From Streptomyces sp. NBC_00425 (GTDB taxonomy: Bacteria > Actinomycetota > Actinomycetes > Streptomycetales > Streptomycetaceae), in contig NZ_CP107928.1 in assembly GCF_036030735.1 (NCBI RefSeq), positions 930,001 through 994,000 of the forward strand: 64,000 nt of DNA, written 5' to 3'. The notes under the pieces were generated by a model. That model made no database searches. It was not told where the DNA came from and saw nothing but the letters and a program-made list of their open reading frames with translations. The position numbers and the translations under genes are program-made. This document shows positions 8,423 to 17,611 of the stretch, piece by piece (position 1 is the stretch's first letter; every line of letters starts with the position of its first letter).

Positions 8423-10006
8423 TCAGACGGTGAAGCGGTCGGGGTCGGCGGCCTGCCAGTCGGCCGCCCAGGAGGCGGGCGGTTCGGCGAGCAGCTGCCC
8501 GGGCGCAAGCCACTCGTACAGCTCCTCGAAGGAGCGCTCGGTGCAGGGGTCGACGCGCCGTCGGAGCATGTGGGGGCGAAGGTGCGCGGGGTCGGTGACT
8601 CCCATGGACGCCATGATCTGCAGGGCGCTCGCGACGGTCGCCTCCTGGAATCGCCGGACGCGCTCCGTCTTGTCGGGGACGTCGAGGGCCCGGGCACGGC
8701 GGGGGTCCTGGGTGGTGACGCCGGTGGGGCAGGTGTTGGTGTGGCAGCGCTGCGCCTGGATGCAGCCGACGGCGAACATCATCGCCCGGGCGGCGTTGCC
8801 GTAGTCGGCGCCCTGCACCAGGCGTTTGACCAGGTCGGCGCCGGTGGCGATCTTGCCGCTCGCCCCGATCCGCACCTGATCGCGCAGGCCCGCGCCGACG
8901 AGGGCGTTGTGCACGGTGAGCAGGCCTTCGGTGAGCGGTGTGCCCACGTGGTCGGCGAACTCCAGCGGCGCCGCGCCGGTGCCGCCCTCGGCGCCGTCCA
9001 CCACGATGAAGTCGGGTGCCGTGCCCTCCTCCAGCATGGCCTTGCACACGGCCAGGAACTGCCGGCGCGAGCCCACGCACAGCTTGAAGCCGGCCGGCTT
9101 GCCGCCGGACAACTCACGCATACGGGCGACGAAGCGGACGAGCTCGCGTGGAGTGGAGAACACCTTGTGGTACGGCGGTGAGATGACCGTCCGCCCCTCG
9201 GGCACGTCCCGGACCCGGGCGATCTCGGCGTTCACCTTGGCTCCCGGCAGGACTCCGCCGATGCCGGGCTTGGCGCCCTGCGACAGTTTGAGGGACACGC
9301 ACCTGACGTGGTCGTGCGCGGCCTTGTCGGCGAACTCGGCGGCGTCGAAGTCGCCCTTGTCGGTGCGGCAGCCGAAGTAGCCGGTGCCGATCTCCCAGAC
9401 GAGGTCGCCTCCCGGACGGAGGTGGTGTTCGGAGAGGCCCCCTTCCCCGGTGTCGTGGGCGAAGCCCCCGGCCGCGGCGCCCCCGTTGAGTGCGAGGACC
9501 GCGCCTGCGGACAGTGAGCCGAAGCTCATCGCCGAGACGTTCAGCAGGGCCATGTCGTAGGGCAGGCCGCAGTGCGGACCGCCGATCCGCACGCGCGGCG
9601 GGGTTTCCGGCACCGGGCACGGGGCCATCGACGGGACCAGGAACTCGTGACCGGGCCGGTACACGTCCCGTTCGGTGCCGAACGGCTCCTCCGCGTCGGT
9701 GCCCTTGGCGCGCTCGTAGACGATGCTGCGCACGTCCCGGTCGAAGGGGCGTCCGTCGTAGTTGCGCTCGATGAAGTACTGCTGCAACTCCGGGCGTATG
9801 CGCTCCAGGAGGAAGCGGGCATGACCGAGGACGGGGTAGTTGCGCAGCACCGAGTGCCGGCGCTGCAGCAGGTCCCAGGCTCCCAGCGCACCCACGAGGG
9901 TGAGCGGAAGGGCCGCGAACCACCAGGCGGGCGTGACCCCGAACGCCGCGGTCACGGCCCCGAGGGCGGTCAACAGGATCAGAACGACGATTCCCACGCG
10001 AGTCAC
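8423..10006 (-). CDS. FMN-binding glutamate synthase-like protein, membrane-anchored
   Basis: 527 aa. Two N-terminal membrane helices (about 5-22 and 25-45) precede a GltB-type FMN/TIM-barrel domain. Visible signatures are SMSFGSLS, GAEGGTGAAPLEFADHVGTPL (FMN-phosphate loop) and CIQAQRCHTNTCPTG, the cysteine cluster that binds the 3Fe-4S centre in glutamate synthase. The amidotransferase domain of true GltB is missing, so this is the stand-alone family whose substrate is not settled. Start is a GTG at 10006 with no clear ribosome site. It is the first gene of a two-gene operon with the PoxB-like enzyme, suggesting a redox role. Confidence 0.88.
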   Translation of the reverse strand: MTRVGIVVLILLTALGAVTAAFGVTPAWWFAALPLTLVGALGAWDLLQRRHSVLRNYPVLGHARFLLERIRPELQQYFIERNYDGRPFDRDVRSIVYERAKGTDAEEPFGTERDVYRPGHEFLVPSMAPCPVPETPPRVRIGGPHCGLPYDMALLNVSAMSFGSLSAGAVLALNGGAAAGGFAHDTGEGGLSEHHLRPGGDLVWEIGTGYFGCRTDKGDFDAAEFADKAAHDHVRCVSLKLSQGAKPGIGGVLPGAKVNAEIARVRDVPEGRTVISPPYHKVFSTPRELVRFVARMRELSGGKPAGFKLCVGSRRQFLAVCKAMLEEGTAPDFIVVDGAEGGTGAAPLEFADHVGTPLTEGLLTVHNALVGAGLRDQVRIGASGKIATGADLVKRLVQGADYGNAARAMMFAVGCIQAQRCHTNTCPTGVTTQDPRRARALDVPDKTERVRRFQEATVASALQIMASMGVTDPAHLRPHMLRRRVDPCTERSFEELYEWLAPGQLLAEPPASWAADWQAADPDRFTV

Positions 10007-10126
10007 ACCAGGCGCATTGCCCGGATGTCGCCCGTCATGCGCGACAGCCGCGCACGGGACGGTCTCCGCCGCGGGCGAAAGGGCGGGCGCAAAGGGCGGG
10101 GCGATGCACGGGGGCCGGACATGCGA

Positions 10127-10161
10127 TCAGGTCCCGGAGCAGGAAGCGCTCCGGGACCTGA
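10127..10161 (-). terminator. Strong hairpin terminator of the cold-shock gene
   Basis: A perfect 14-bp inverted repeat (10127-10140 pairs with 10148-10161, arm TCAGGTCCCGGAGC) with a 7-nt loop, located 15 nt beyond the stop codon of the cold-shock gene. No U-run follows, as is common in Streptomyces terminators. It may also stop antisense transcription towards the cold-shock gene. Confidence 0.8.
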
Positions 10162-10175
10162 CGGCCGTGCGAGGG

Positions 10176-10379
10176 TCAGGCGGGGGTGATGTTCTCCGCC
10201 TGCGGGCCCTTCTGGCCCTGGGTGATGTCGAAGGTGACCGCCTGGCCTTCCTGGAGCTCACGGAAGCCGGAGGCGTTGATGTTGGAGTAGTGGGCGAAGA
10301 CGTCCGGTCCGCCGCCGTCCTGGGCGATGAAGCCGAAGCCCTTTTCGGCGTTGAACCACTTCACAGTTCCGCTGGCCAT
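10176..10379 (-). CDS. CspA-family cold-shock protein
   Basis: 67 aa, the standard length of a single cold-shock domain. RNP1 (KGFGFIAQ) and RNP2 (VFAHYSNI) are both intact and the protein begins [11 protein letters not shown], the usual CSD opening. It should be a small nucleic-acid-binding beta-barrel acting as an RNA chaperone. Start ATG 10379 has GGGAGG upstream. Monocistronic, with a strong hairpin right after the stop and a long (about 320 bp) upstream region, consistent with a structured 5' leader as in other csp genes. Confidence 0.97.
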   Translation of the reverse strand: MASGTVKWFNAEKGFGFIAQDGGGPDVFAHYSNINASGFRELQEGQAVTFDITQGQKGPQAENITPA

Positions 10380-10700
10380 GCTGGTGCCTCCCAGTCAATG
10401 TCGGGCACCGCACCGCGCGGCCCCGGAGGTGATCGCCTTGGTCCGGCACTGCACAGCAAAACGCCCGCGCGCAGCGCGGGCAGGTACTGCCAACCACGAC
10501 ATCTGAGAGCGACGCTACACGGTGAGAGCGGCCGCCACCAGAGAGCAACGGCCATGATCCGTCCTCAAGTTCCACGATTCTGCGGGCGCCGGGCTCCCGG
10601 CCGGCCCGACACACGCGCCGTGGCCCCCGGCGGTACAGTGCGGACCGACGATCAAGGGTCGCGCGCCGCGCGGGCGCACGTCGGCAGGGCGGAGGAGCAC
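10380..10700. promoter_or_regulatory. Divergent intergenic region between cold-shock and IclR genes
   Basis: About 320 bp with no plausible gene. It should hold the promoter and leader of the cold-shock gene (minus strand) and the promoter of the IclR gene (plus strand). An Arg/Ala-rich frame continues upstream of the IclR start, but it lacks a ribosome site. I cannot pick out confident -10/-35 boxes. Confidence 0.5.
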
Positions 10701-11465
10701 GTGGACTCGAGCGTGACGAAGGGGCTCGACGCCCTGTCCGCGCTGGCCCGCGCCACGGCCGACGGCCGACGGCACGGCACCGCCGTGACCGTCTCGGAGC
10801 TGGCCCGTCGGATGGACCGCGACCGCAGCCAGTTGTCGCGGATGCTCACCGCCATGACCGCGGAGGAGTTCACCGTCCGCGACGACGCCTCGGGCGGCGT
10901 GACACCGCACTGGCGGCTCTACGCGACGGCGCGCGACCTCACGGCCCACCGTCTGCGCACGGACGGGCTCACCGCCCTGGAGGGCATGGCCGCCGAGACG
11001 GGCGAGAGCTGCTACCTCGGCCTCCTGGTCGGCGACACCACCGTCACCATCGCCGAGCGGGTGCCGCCCGGCAGCCGACAGCTCGGCTCGTGGATCGGCC
11101 GCCCCTTCCCCGCCTACTGCAGCGACTGCGGCCAGGCCCTGCTGAGCGACGCCGACGACGAGGAGGTGGCCGCGGTCTTCGCCCGCACCGAGTTCGTCCG
11201 CCACGGCCCCCACACGCCCACCGGCCTGGACGACTTCCTCAGCCGGCTGGCGCAGACGCGCCGACGCGGTTACTCGATCGTCGACGAGGAGGCCGAGCCC
11301 GGCCTGTACTCCGTCGCCGCGCCGGTCCGCGACTTCAGCGACGAGGTCGTCGCCGCCGTCCAGGTCGTCGGACCGCGACGACGCCTCCAGCCGAGGACCC
11401 AGGAGTGCGTGACTGCGGCCCTGCGCTGGGCGCGCCACCTGGAGACGGCCCTGCGCGGGGCCTGA
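10701..11465 (+). CDS. IclR-family transcriptional regulator
   Basis: 254 aa. N-terminal winged helix-turn-helix (about 5-75, with VSELARRMDRDRSQLSRMLTAM as the recognition helix region) and C-terminal IclR effector domain (about 90-250, with GESCYLGLLVGDTTVTIAERVPPGSR, AYCSDCGQALLS and SIVDEEAEPGLYSVAAPVRD). The GTG at 10701 has GGAGGAG ending 3-5 nt upstream and starts just before the HTH. IclR proteins usually control an adjacent catabolic or transport gene. Here the MMPL exporter follows after about 280 bp that contain an 18-bp repeat array, an obvious candidate operator region. Confidence 0.92.
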   Translation: MDSSVTKGLDALSALARATADGRRHGTAVTVSELARRMDRDRSQLSRMLTAMTAEEFTVRDDASGGVTPHWRLYATARDLTAHRLRTDGLTALEGMAAETGESCYLGLLVGDTTVTIAERVPPGSRQLGSWIGRPFPAYCSDCGQALLSDADDEEVAAVFARTEFVRHGPHTPTGLDDFLSRLAQTRRRGYSIVDEEAEPGLYSVAAPVRDFSDEVVAAVQVVGPRRRLQPRTQECVTAALRWARHLETALRGA

Positions 11466-11515
11466 TCGCCCACCCGCTCACGCCGCACGAACCGCATCTG
11501 CGCTGCCACCCGACC

Positions 11516-11607
11516 GGGGAGCGCACGCCTTCTCGGGAGCGCGTGACCTCTGGGGAGCGCACGCCGTCTCGGGAGCGCGTGACCTCTGGGGAGCGCACGC
11601 CGTCTCG
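11516..11607 (+). repeat. Tandem 36-bp repeat made of 18-bp half units
   Basis: Two complete 36-bp copies (11516-11551 and 11552-11587) plus the first 20 bp of a third (to 11607), differing at one base. Each 36-bp unit is itself two related 18-bp halves, both containing GGGAGCGC followed by a diverged end (ACGCCGTCT or GTGACCTCT). Thus five GGGAGCGC boxes are spaced 18 bp apart, between the IclR stop and the MMPL start. Candidate regulator-binding array or slipped-strand duplication. Confidence 0.85.
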
Positions 11608-11743
11608 TGCCCTGCCTACTGCGCTCGCAGCAGACGCAAGTGTCTACGAACGCCCAACGACGCGAGGACGCGGGACTGCGAGCGTGAGGGCAGGCCGAAA
11701 TCGCCGGCCCGATCGTGTGACGCACCCCTCGAAAGGCTCGTCG

Positions 11744-13942
11744 ATGTCCTCTCTTGCCCGCTGGTGCCATCGGCACCGACTCGCCGTCGTCCTGGTCTGG
11801 GCGGGCCTGCTGCTCGCCCTGGGAGCGGGGGTCGGTGCGGCCGGCAGCGCGTTCGGCAACAGCCCGACCTCGCAGGACACCGACTCGGCCAAGGCGACGG
11901 CCCTGCTGCAGCGGGCCGCCGACAGCGCGGCGGGCAAGAACGGACGGGTCGTCTGGCAGCTGAGCGGCGGCGGCCGGGTCACCGAGCCCGCCACCGAGCA
12001 GGCCATGACCGACACACTGAAGGAGATCGCCGACGCGCCGGGCGTCGCCTCCGTGAGCAGCCCTTACACGCCGGTCGGCGAGGGACAGATCAGCGAGGAC
12101 GGCAGGACCGCCTACGCCACGGTCGCCTTCGACCAGGACGTGCAGGACGCCCAGGTCGACCACGTGAAGGACCTCGCCACCGGGCCGGACTCGGGGAGTC
12201 TGCACATCGCGCTCAACGGGCAGGCGTTCACCGTCAACCCGGAACCGAACCCGATCGCCGACGTCATGGGCATCGCGCTCGCCTTCGTCGTGCTGCTGTT
12301 CGCCTTCAGGGCGGTCTGGGTGGCGGCGCTGCCCGTCATCACGGCCGTCGTCGGCGTCGGCACCTCCGCCGTGGCGGTGATCCTGCTCAGCCACGTCATC
12401 ACCCTCTCCGACACCACACTGACCCTCGGCTCGCTGATCGGCCTCGGCGTGGGCATCGACTACGCCCTGTTCATCGTCAACCGGCATCGCACCAACCTGA
12501 CGGCGGGCATGACCGTCCCCGAGTCGATCGCCAGGTCGCTCGACACGTCCGGCCGCGCCGTGCTGTTCGCCGGACTCACCGTCGTCGTCGCGCTGCTCGG
12601 CATGCTCACTTTGAACGTCGGCATCATCAACGGCATGGCCGTCGGCGCCGCCGTCACCGTCGTGCTGACCGTGCTGGCCGCCGTCACCCTGCTGCCCGCG
12701 CTGCTCGGCATGATCGGGCCGCGGGTCCTCGGTCGCAGGGAGCGCCGGGAACCCACCGGAGAGGCGCGGCGGCGGACTTCCCGGCGGCCGGGTCCGTGGA
12801 CCCGGTGGGCCGAGCGGGTCCAGGCCCGGCCCAGGGCACTGGCGCTCGTCGCCCTCACCGTGCTGGTCGCGCTCGCCCTCCCCACTCTCTCGCTGCGCCT
12901 CGGAGCGTCCGACGACGGCAACCTCCCGACCGCCTCGACGAACCGTCAGGCCTACGACATGATCGCGGAAGGGTTCGGACCCGGCTTCAACGGGCCGCTG
13001 GTCCTCGCCGTTCAGGCCCCCACCGCCGCCGACAGGGCGGCCGAGGCGAATCTGGTCACCACGCTCGAGAAGGCCGACGGCGTCGCCAGTGCCGCCGCCG
13101 CCCCGATGAAGGAGGGACAGACGGTCGGGGTGATCTCTGTCGTCCCGACGACCTCGCCCCAGTCCGCCGCCACCTCCGACCTGATCCACCACCTGCGCGA
13201 CAAGGTGATCCCGCCGGCCGAGCAGGGCACCTCCATGAAGGTCTACGTGGGCGGTGTGACCGCGAGCAACGACGACTTCGCGTCGGTGCTGATGTCGAAA
13301 CTCCCCCTGTTCGTGCTGGTGATCGCCGCACTCGGCTTCCTGCTGCTGACGATCGCCTTCCGCAGCCTGCTCATCCCGGCCCTGGGCGCGGTGCTCAACG
13401 TCCTCAGCATCGGCGTGGCCTTCGGCGCCGTCGTCGTGGTCTTCCAGTACGGCTTCGGCGCGGGGGCCCTCGGCCTCGGTGCGGGCGGACCGATCGAGTC
13501 GTTCGTGCCGATCCTGGTCGTCGGCATCATGTTCGGCCTGTCCATGGACTACCAGGTGTTCCTGGTCAGCCGGATGCGCGAGGAGTGGGCCCACACCGGT
13601 GACAACGGCAGGGCAATCCGGGTGGGCCAGGCCGAGACCGGCAAGGTGATCGCCGTCGCCGCCGCCATCATGGTCTGCGTCTTCGGCTCCTTCGTCTTCG
13701 GCGGCATGCGGGTCATCGCCGAGTTCGGAGTCAGCCTCGCGGTCGCGGTCGCCGTCGACGCCCTGCTGATCCGCATGGTCCTCGTGCCCGCGCTCATGCA
13801 CCTGTGCGGAAAGGCCAACTGGTGGCTGCCCCGCCGCCTGGACCAGGCCCTGCCCCGCGTGTCCGTCGAAGGCCCCGCGGACGAGCCCGCGCGCTCACCG
13901 CTCCCGGTACGCGAGCCGCAGACCGCGGGCGTGGCCGACTAG
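11744..13942 (+). CDS. MMPL-family RND transporter
   Basis: 732 aa. Two repeats, each with a large extracytoplasmic domain and a cluster of about six membrane helices: helix 1 at about 12-32, cluster 1 at about 165-330, cluster 2 at about 520-700. The second halves of each cluster carry the MMPL signatures GLGVGIDYALFIVNRHR and GLSMDYQVFLVSRMREE, whose aspartates sit in the proton relay. Family members export lipids, siderophores or antibiotics using the proton gradient. Start ATG 11744 has GAAAGG upstream. The nearest regulator is the IclR gene; an 18-bp repeat array lies between them. Confidence 0.93.
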   Translation: MSSLARWCHRHRLAVVLVWAGLLLALGAGVGAAGSAFGNSPTSQDTDSAKATALLQRAADSAAGKNGRVVWQLSGGGRVTEPATEQAMTDTLKEIADAPGVASVSSPYTPVGEGQISEDGRTAYATVAFDQDVQDAQVDHVKDLATGPDSGSLHIALNGQAFTVNPEPNPIADVMGIALAFVVLLFAFRAVWVAALPVITAVVGVGTSAVAVILLSHVITLSDTTLTLGSLIGLGVGIDYALFIVNRHRTNLTAGMTVPESIARSLDTSGRAVLFAGLTVVVALLGMLTLNVGIINGMAVGAAVTVVLTVLAAVTLLPALLGMIGPRVLGRRERREPTGEARRRTSRRPGPWTRWAERVQARPRALALVALTVLVALALPTLSLRLGASDDGNLPTASTNRQAYDMIAEGFGPGFNGPLVLAVQAPTAADRAAEANLVTTLEKADGVASAAAAPMKEGQTVGVISVVPTTSPQSAATSDLIHHLRDKVIPPAEQGTSMKVYVGGVTASNDDFASVLMSKLPLFVLVIAALGFLLLTIAFRSLLIPALGAVLNVLSIGVAFGAVVVVFQYGFGAGALGLGAGGPIESFVPILVVGIMFGLSMDYQVFLVSRMREEWAHTGDNGRAIRVGQAETGKVIAVAAAIMVCVFGSFVFGGMRVIAEFGVSLAVAVAVDALLIRMVLVPALMHLCGKANWWLPRRLDQALPRVSVEGPADEPARSPLPVREPQTAGVAD

Positions 13943-13992
13943 GACCGTCCGGCACTGCGGACCGACGGCAGTACGGACCGGCTACCGCGCGG

Positions 13993-14035
13993 GCGGGCCG
14001 GCCGGGCGGGGCGACCTGTCCGTCGGCCGGCCCGC
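13993..14035 (+). terminator. GC-rich inverted repeat after the MMPL gene
   Basis: 12-bp arms GCGGGCCGGCCG (13993-14004) and CGGCCGGCCCGC (14024-14035) with a 19-nt loop, between the MMPL stop and the histidine kinase start. Likely a terminator, though it ends only 18 nt before the kinase start and so could instead shape that leader. Confidence 0.5.
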
Positions 14036-14053
14036 GCTGCTTAGAGTGAGGGA

Positions 14054-15235
14054 ATGGACGTGAGTATGGTGTGGCGCCGGTGGATCGCCCGTCATGACCG
14101 TGTGCGCGACGCGCTCCCGGCGGTGCCGCTGATCGTGGTGGCCGTGTCGGCGACCGCCGTCGGCGAGTCCTCCTGGCACGAGCCGCGCTGGCAGGAGGCG
14201 GTGTGGTCCGGGCTGTCCTGTCTGCCCCTGGTCGTCCGCAGCCGGTGGCCGCTGCCCGTCGCCCTCGTCACACTGGCGACCGGGCTCACCTTGATGGCCC
14301 TTGTTCCCAGCGCCGACATGGCCCCTGCGGCCGGGCTCGTGGCCCTGTACACGCTCGCAGCCCTCGGCAGCCGGCGCACCGCGTGGACCGTCGGCCTGGC
14401 CGCCGCCTTGGCGATCGCGGGTGTCCACGCCGCCACCCACGCGGAGTCAGTCGTGGGCGCTGCCGGCCTGTTGCGGCTCGACTTCGCGATCGCCGCGACC
14501 GCGCTGGGCCGCGCCGTCCGCAACCGTCGCGACCATCTCGCCGAGGCCAGGGCCCGCGTGGTCCGTGCCGAGAACGCGCAGGAGGCGGAAGCCCGGCGCC
14601 GCGTCTCCGAGGAGCGGGTGCGTATCGCGCGCGATCTGCACGACGTCGTGGCCCACCACATCACCCTGGTCAACGCCCAGGCGGGAGTGGCCCACCACCT
14701 CATGCGCGCCAACCCCGACCAGGCGTTCGAGGCGTTGGCCCACATCAAGGACAACAGCCGCGCCGCACTGGACGAACTGCGCGCCACGGTAGGTCTGTTG
14801 CGCCAGCCCGACGACGCGCCCGGCGCCCGGGCCCCCATCCCCCGGCTCGCCGATCTCGACGCCCTCGCCGGAGGACTGCGGGCCGGCGGACTGTCCGTGC
14901 ACGTGTCCCGCGCCGGCGACCCCGCGCCGCAGGCCCCCGCCACCGAGCTGACCGCCTATCGCATCGTCCAGGAAGCCCTCACCAACACGCACAAGCACGC
15001 GTCCGCCACCCGGGCCACCGTGACCCTGGAGTACGGCCCGCACACGCTCCGGGTCACCGTGACCGACGACGGACGCCCCGGCGCTCCCCAGGGCCCCGGC
15101 GCCGGTCACGGCCTGATCGGCATGCGGGAGCGCGCCACCGCCATCGGCGGGACCGTCACCGCCGGCCCGCGGCCCGAAGGCGGCTTCCAGGTCGTCGCGG
15201 ACCTGCCGCTCTCCCTCGCCCCCGCAACCGTCTGA
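14054..15235 (+). CDS. Sensor histidine kinase (DesK/NarX-type, HisKA_3)
   Basis: 393 aa. Four or five membrane helices (about 22-150), then a HisKA_3 dimerisation domain with the phospho-acceptor histidine in RIARDLHDVVAHHITLV (about residue 195), then a HATPase domain with the N box AYRIVQEALTNTHKHA and the G box GHGLIGMRERATAIGG. It should phosphorylate the NarL-type regulator encoded immediately downstream (7 nt between genes). Start ATG 14054 has GTGAGGGA directly upstream, a tight spacing, so the ATG at 14066 is an alternative. Stimulus unknown. Confidence 0.93.
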   Translation: MDVSMVWRRWIARHDRVRDALPAVPLIVVAVSATAVGESSWHEPRWQEAVWSGLSCLPLVVRSRWPLPVALVTLATGLTLMALVPSADMAPAAGLVALYTLAALGSRRTAWTVGLAAALAIAGVHAATHAESVVGAAGLLRLDFAIAATALGRAVRNRRDHLAEARARVVRAENAQEAEARRRVSEERVRIARDLHDVVAHHITLVNAQAGVAHHLMRANPDQAFEALAHIKDNSRAALDELRATVGLLRQPDDAPGARAPIPRLADLDALAGGLRAGGLSVHVSRAGDPAPQAPATELTAYRIVQEALTNTHKHASATRATVTLEYGPHTLRVTVTDDGRPGAPQGPGAGHGLIGMRERATAIGGTVTAGPRPEGGFQVVADLPLSLAPATV

Positions 15236-15242
15236 CCGACCC

Positions 15243-15938
15243 GTGAGGACAACCCCGCCCGTGACGATCCGCGTTCTGCTCGCCGACGACCAGGCCCTCC
15301 TGCGGGGCACCTTCCGGCTGCTCCTCGACGCACAGCCGGACATGGAGGTCGTCGCCGAGGCGTCCGACGGCCGCGAGGCGGCACGGCTGGCCCGTGCCGA
15401 ACGCGCCGACGTCGTGGTGATGGACATCCGGATGCCCGAGGTCGACGGCATCGAGGCCACCCGGCTGATCGGCCAGGACGAGGACCTCGCCGGCGTCAAG
15501 GTCCTCGTGCTGACCACGTTCGAGGAGGACGAACTCGTCGTGGAGGCGCTGCGGGCCGGCGCCAGCGGCTTCCTCGGCAAGGGCATCGAGCCGGTTCAGC
15601 TGCTCGACGCCGTCCGCCTCGTCGCCGCCGGCGAGGCGTTGCTCTCTCCCACGGCCACCAAGGGCCTCATCGCGCGGGTCCTCGCCCACCCCTCCCCCGG
15701 CGACCTCGTGGACCCCGCGCGGCTGGCCGCGCTGACTCCCCGCGAACGCGAGGTGATGACCCTGGTGGCCGCCGGCCTGTCCAACGACGAGATCGCCGAA
15801 CGCCTCTTCGTCACCCCGGTCACCGCCAAGACGCACGCCAACCGCGCGATGACCAAACTGGGTGCCCGTGACCGTGCCCAGCTGGTCGTCATCGCCTACG
15901 AGACCGGTCTGGTCCAGGCCGGCGAAGCGCAGCGCTGA
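15243..15938 (+). CDS. NarL/LuxR-type response regulator
   Basis: 231 aa. Receiver domain (about 9-125) with the acidic pair DDQ and phospho-acceptor aspartate in VVVMDIRMPEVDG, and the conserved lysine replaced in context by GKGIEP; C-terminal LuxR HTH (about 160-220, LTPREREVMTLVAAGLSNDEIAERLFVT). It is the partner of the kinase just upstream. The GTG at 15243 is used here; the GTG at 15261 with AGGA about 11 nt before it is equally possible and would give a product six residues shorter. Confidence 0.93.
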   Translation: MRTTPPVTIRVLLADDQALLRGTFRLLLDAQPDMEVVAEASDGREAARLARAERADVVVMDIRMPEVDGIEATRLIGQDEDLAGVKVLVLTTFEEDELVVEALRAGASGFLGKGIEPVQLLDAVRLVAAGEALLSPTATKGLIARVLAHPSPGDLVDPARLAALTPREREVMTLVAAGLSNDEIAERLFVTPVTAKTHANRAMTKLGARDRAQLVVIAYETGLVQAGEAQR

Positions 15939-15960
15939 CGCGGGCCCGGCCGACCCGGAC

Positions 15961-15981
15961 GGACCCCTGCGGGGAGGGTCC
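15961..15981. terminator. Short hairpin between response regulator and msrA
   Basis: GGACCC at 15961-15966 pairs with GGGTCC at 15976-15981 around a 9-nt loop, in the 64-bp gap between two convergent genes. A plausible bidirectional terminator, but the stem is short. Confidence 0.4.
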
Positions 15982-16002
15982 CTGAGCCGGCGGCGCGGTG
16001 GG

Positions 16003-16515
16003 TCAGGCGTCCGTGCGGGCGGGCAGCCGCCAGCCCGGGCGCGGGAAGTGGCAGGTGTAGCCGTCGGGGTAGCGCTCCAGGTAGTCCTGGTGCTCGGGCT
16101 CGGCCTCCCAGAAGGGCCCGACCGGCTCCACTTCGGTGACGACCTTGCCCGGCCACAGTCCGCAGGCGTCGACGTCGGCGATGGTGTCCTCGGCGATCCG
16201 CTTCTGCTCGTCGTCCACGTAGTAGATCGCCGAGCGGTAGCTGAGCCCGATGTCGTTGCCCTGGCGGTTCTTGGTGCTCGGGTCGTGAATCTGGAAGAAC
16301 AGCTCGAGAACGGTCCGGAAGTCGGTCTTCTCCGGGTCGAAGAGGATCTCGATGGCCTCCGCGTGGGTCCCGTGGTTGCGGTAGGTCGCGTTCGGCACGT
16401 CACCCCCGGTGTAGCCGACCCGGGTCGCGGTCACGCCCGGGAGCCGACGGATCAAGTCCTGCATTCCCCAGAAGCATCCGCCCGCTAGCACGGCCCTCTG
16501 CGTCTGCGCTGCCAT
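16003..16515 (-). CDS. msrA: Peptide-methionine (S)-S-oxide reductase MsrA
   Basis: 170 aa. The active-site signature [17 protein letters not shown] is at residues 12-28, with the catalytic cysteine in GCFWG; downstream [24 protein letters not shown] and DPEKTDF match the MsrA core. The enzyme reduces methionine-S-sulfoxide in damaged proteins, using thioredoxin. Start ATG 16515 has GGGAAGGAA upstream; the longer frame to 16704 is an Arg-rich leader without support. No second Msr domain is fused. Single gene, convergent with the response regulator. Confidence 0.97.
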   Translation of the reverse strand: MAAQTQRAVLAGGCFWGMQDLIRRLPGVTATRVGYTGGDVPNATYRNHGTHAEAIEILFDPEKTDFRTVLELFFQIHDPSTKNRQGNDIGLSYRSAIYYVDDEQKRIAEDTIADVDACGLWPGKVVTEVEPVGPFWEAEPEHQDYLERYPDGYTCHFPRPGWRLPARTDA

Positions 16516-16897
16516 GTCGGTTCCTTCCCATCGCCCGCCTCGGCCGCTCACGCTGCTCGCTCGCACACCGTCGGCGTCCCACCTTGGTGGATACGACAGC
16601 ACGGGCGGAGCCCGGATAATTCCACGCCCCCGCGGCCCGCACCGTCGCGCGGCCCCACTGCTCGACCGCCTCGCGGGTTCCCCAAGACACGGCAAAACCT
16701 TCATCGGGGTCGATGCTTTGACCTGGCCTTGAGTATCCGGTGATCATTCTGTGGCCGGCCTCCGCCTAAGGTCGCTCCGGGCCCGGCAACCTTGCGGCCC
16801 CGCCGGCCAGGCCGAAGGCACCTCCGCGCTCACGGCGCACCCGTTCCCGGTCCCCACCCAGGCCTGGCGCACCATGCACGTCACTTTGAGGACCTCG

Positions 16898-17611
16898 ATG
16901 CGTCTCCCGTCCCATGCCGCCAAGATGCTCGCCGTCGCGGCACTCCCGCTGGCCCTGGCCGCCTGTTCCTCCTCCGGCTCCGCGGACTCCGCCGACAGCC
17001 CGGCCGTATCCACCACGCCGTCGAAGGCCGCCGACCCCGACGCCGGTCTGCTGACGGGGACGCAACTGAAGAAGGCGCTGGCGCCCGCCTCGTACTTCCC
17101 CTCCGGTTTCGCCGCCGACGCGAGTCTCGCCCGCGACACCGGCGACACCTACCAGGCGCCGGCCACGAAGAACGCCGCCAAGCCGCACTGCGCCGATCTC
17201 GCGGCCACCAGCTGGATCAGCCTCACCGGCGTCGAGGGCGTCTCGTTCGCGCAGAACTCCTACATCAACCGGAACACGTCCGCCGAACTCGACCAGGAGA
17301 TCGACGTCTACCGCGGCACCACGGGCGCGGACGTGCTCAGGGACCTGGCGGACGTCGTCGCCGCCTGCCCGGGCTACACGGACTCCGACACCCACAGCAA
17401 GGTGAAGGTCACCGGCGCCGCCACGGCCGGACTCGGGGACGAGGCGTACACCATCACGCTGACCAGCAGCGCCTGGGAGACCGGCACCACGTTGATCGCC
17501 TCCCGCTCCGGCACGGCCGTCGTCAGCGTGCTGTCCACGGACGGCGCCGACAACGGGGCCGCGAGCGCGAAGAAGCTCGCGGAACACGTGCTGGCCTCGC
17601 TGAAGGCCTAG
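16898..17611 (+). CDS. Secreted lipoprotein of unknown function
   Basis: 237 aa. Signal peptide (MRLPSHAAKMLAVAALPLALAAC) with a clear lipobox LAAC, then a Ser/Asp/Pro linker and a domain starting TGTQLKKALAPASYFPSGF. This resembles a family of Streptomyces surface lipoproteins that lack an assigned role. I chose ATG 16898 because GAGGA lies 6 nt upstream; ATG 16874 in the same frame would add eight residues before the signal peptide. Single gene; an unusual set of complementary segments follows its stop codon. Confidence 0.75.
   Translation: MRLPSHAAKMLAVAALPLALAACSSSGSADSADSPAVSTTPSKAADPDAGLLTGTQLKKALAPASYFPSGFAADASLARDTGDTYQAPATKNAAKPHCADLAATSWISLTGVEGVSFAQNSYINRNTSAELDQEIDVYRGTTGADVLRDLADVVAACPGYTDSDTHSKVKVTGAATAGLGDEAYTITLTSSAWETGTTLIASRSGTAVVSVLSTDGADNGAASAKKLAEHVLASLKA

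Noticed and set aside
6006..8804. A plus-strand open frame of about 930 codons across the sigma factor and pyruvate oxidase genes
   Set aside because: Antisense to two genes with clear domains; translation is low-complexity and no ribosome site precedes the start.
11516..11607. Possible CRISPR array
   Set aside because: Repeats are directly tandem with no spacers between them and no cas genes are nearby.
11270..13801. A long minus-strand open frame of about 840 codons opposite the MMPL gene
   Set aside because: It is the antisense shadow of a high-GC gene: translation is His/Asp/Gly/Arg-rich with no domain, and the plus-strand gene has conserved MMPL motifs.
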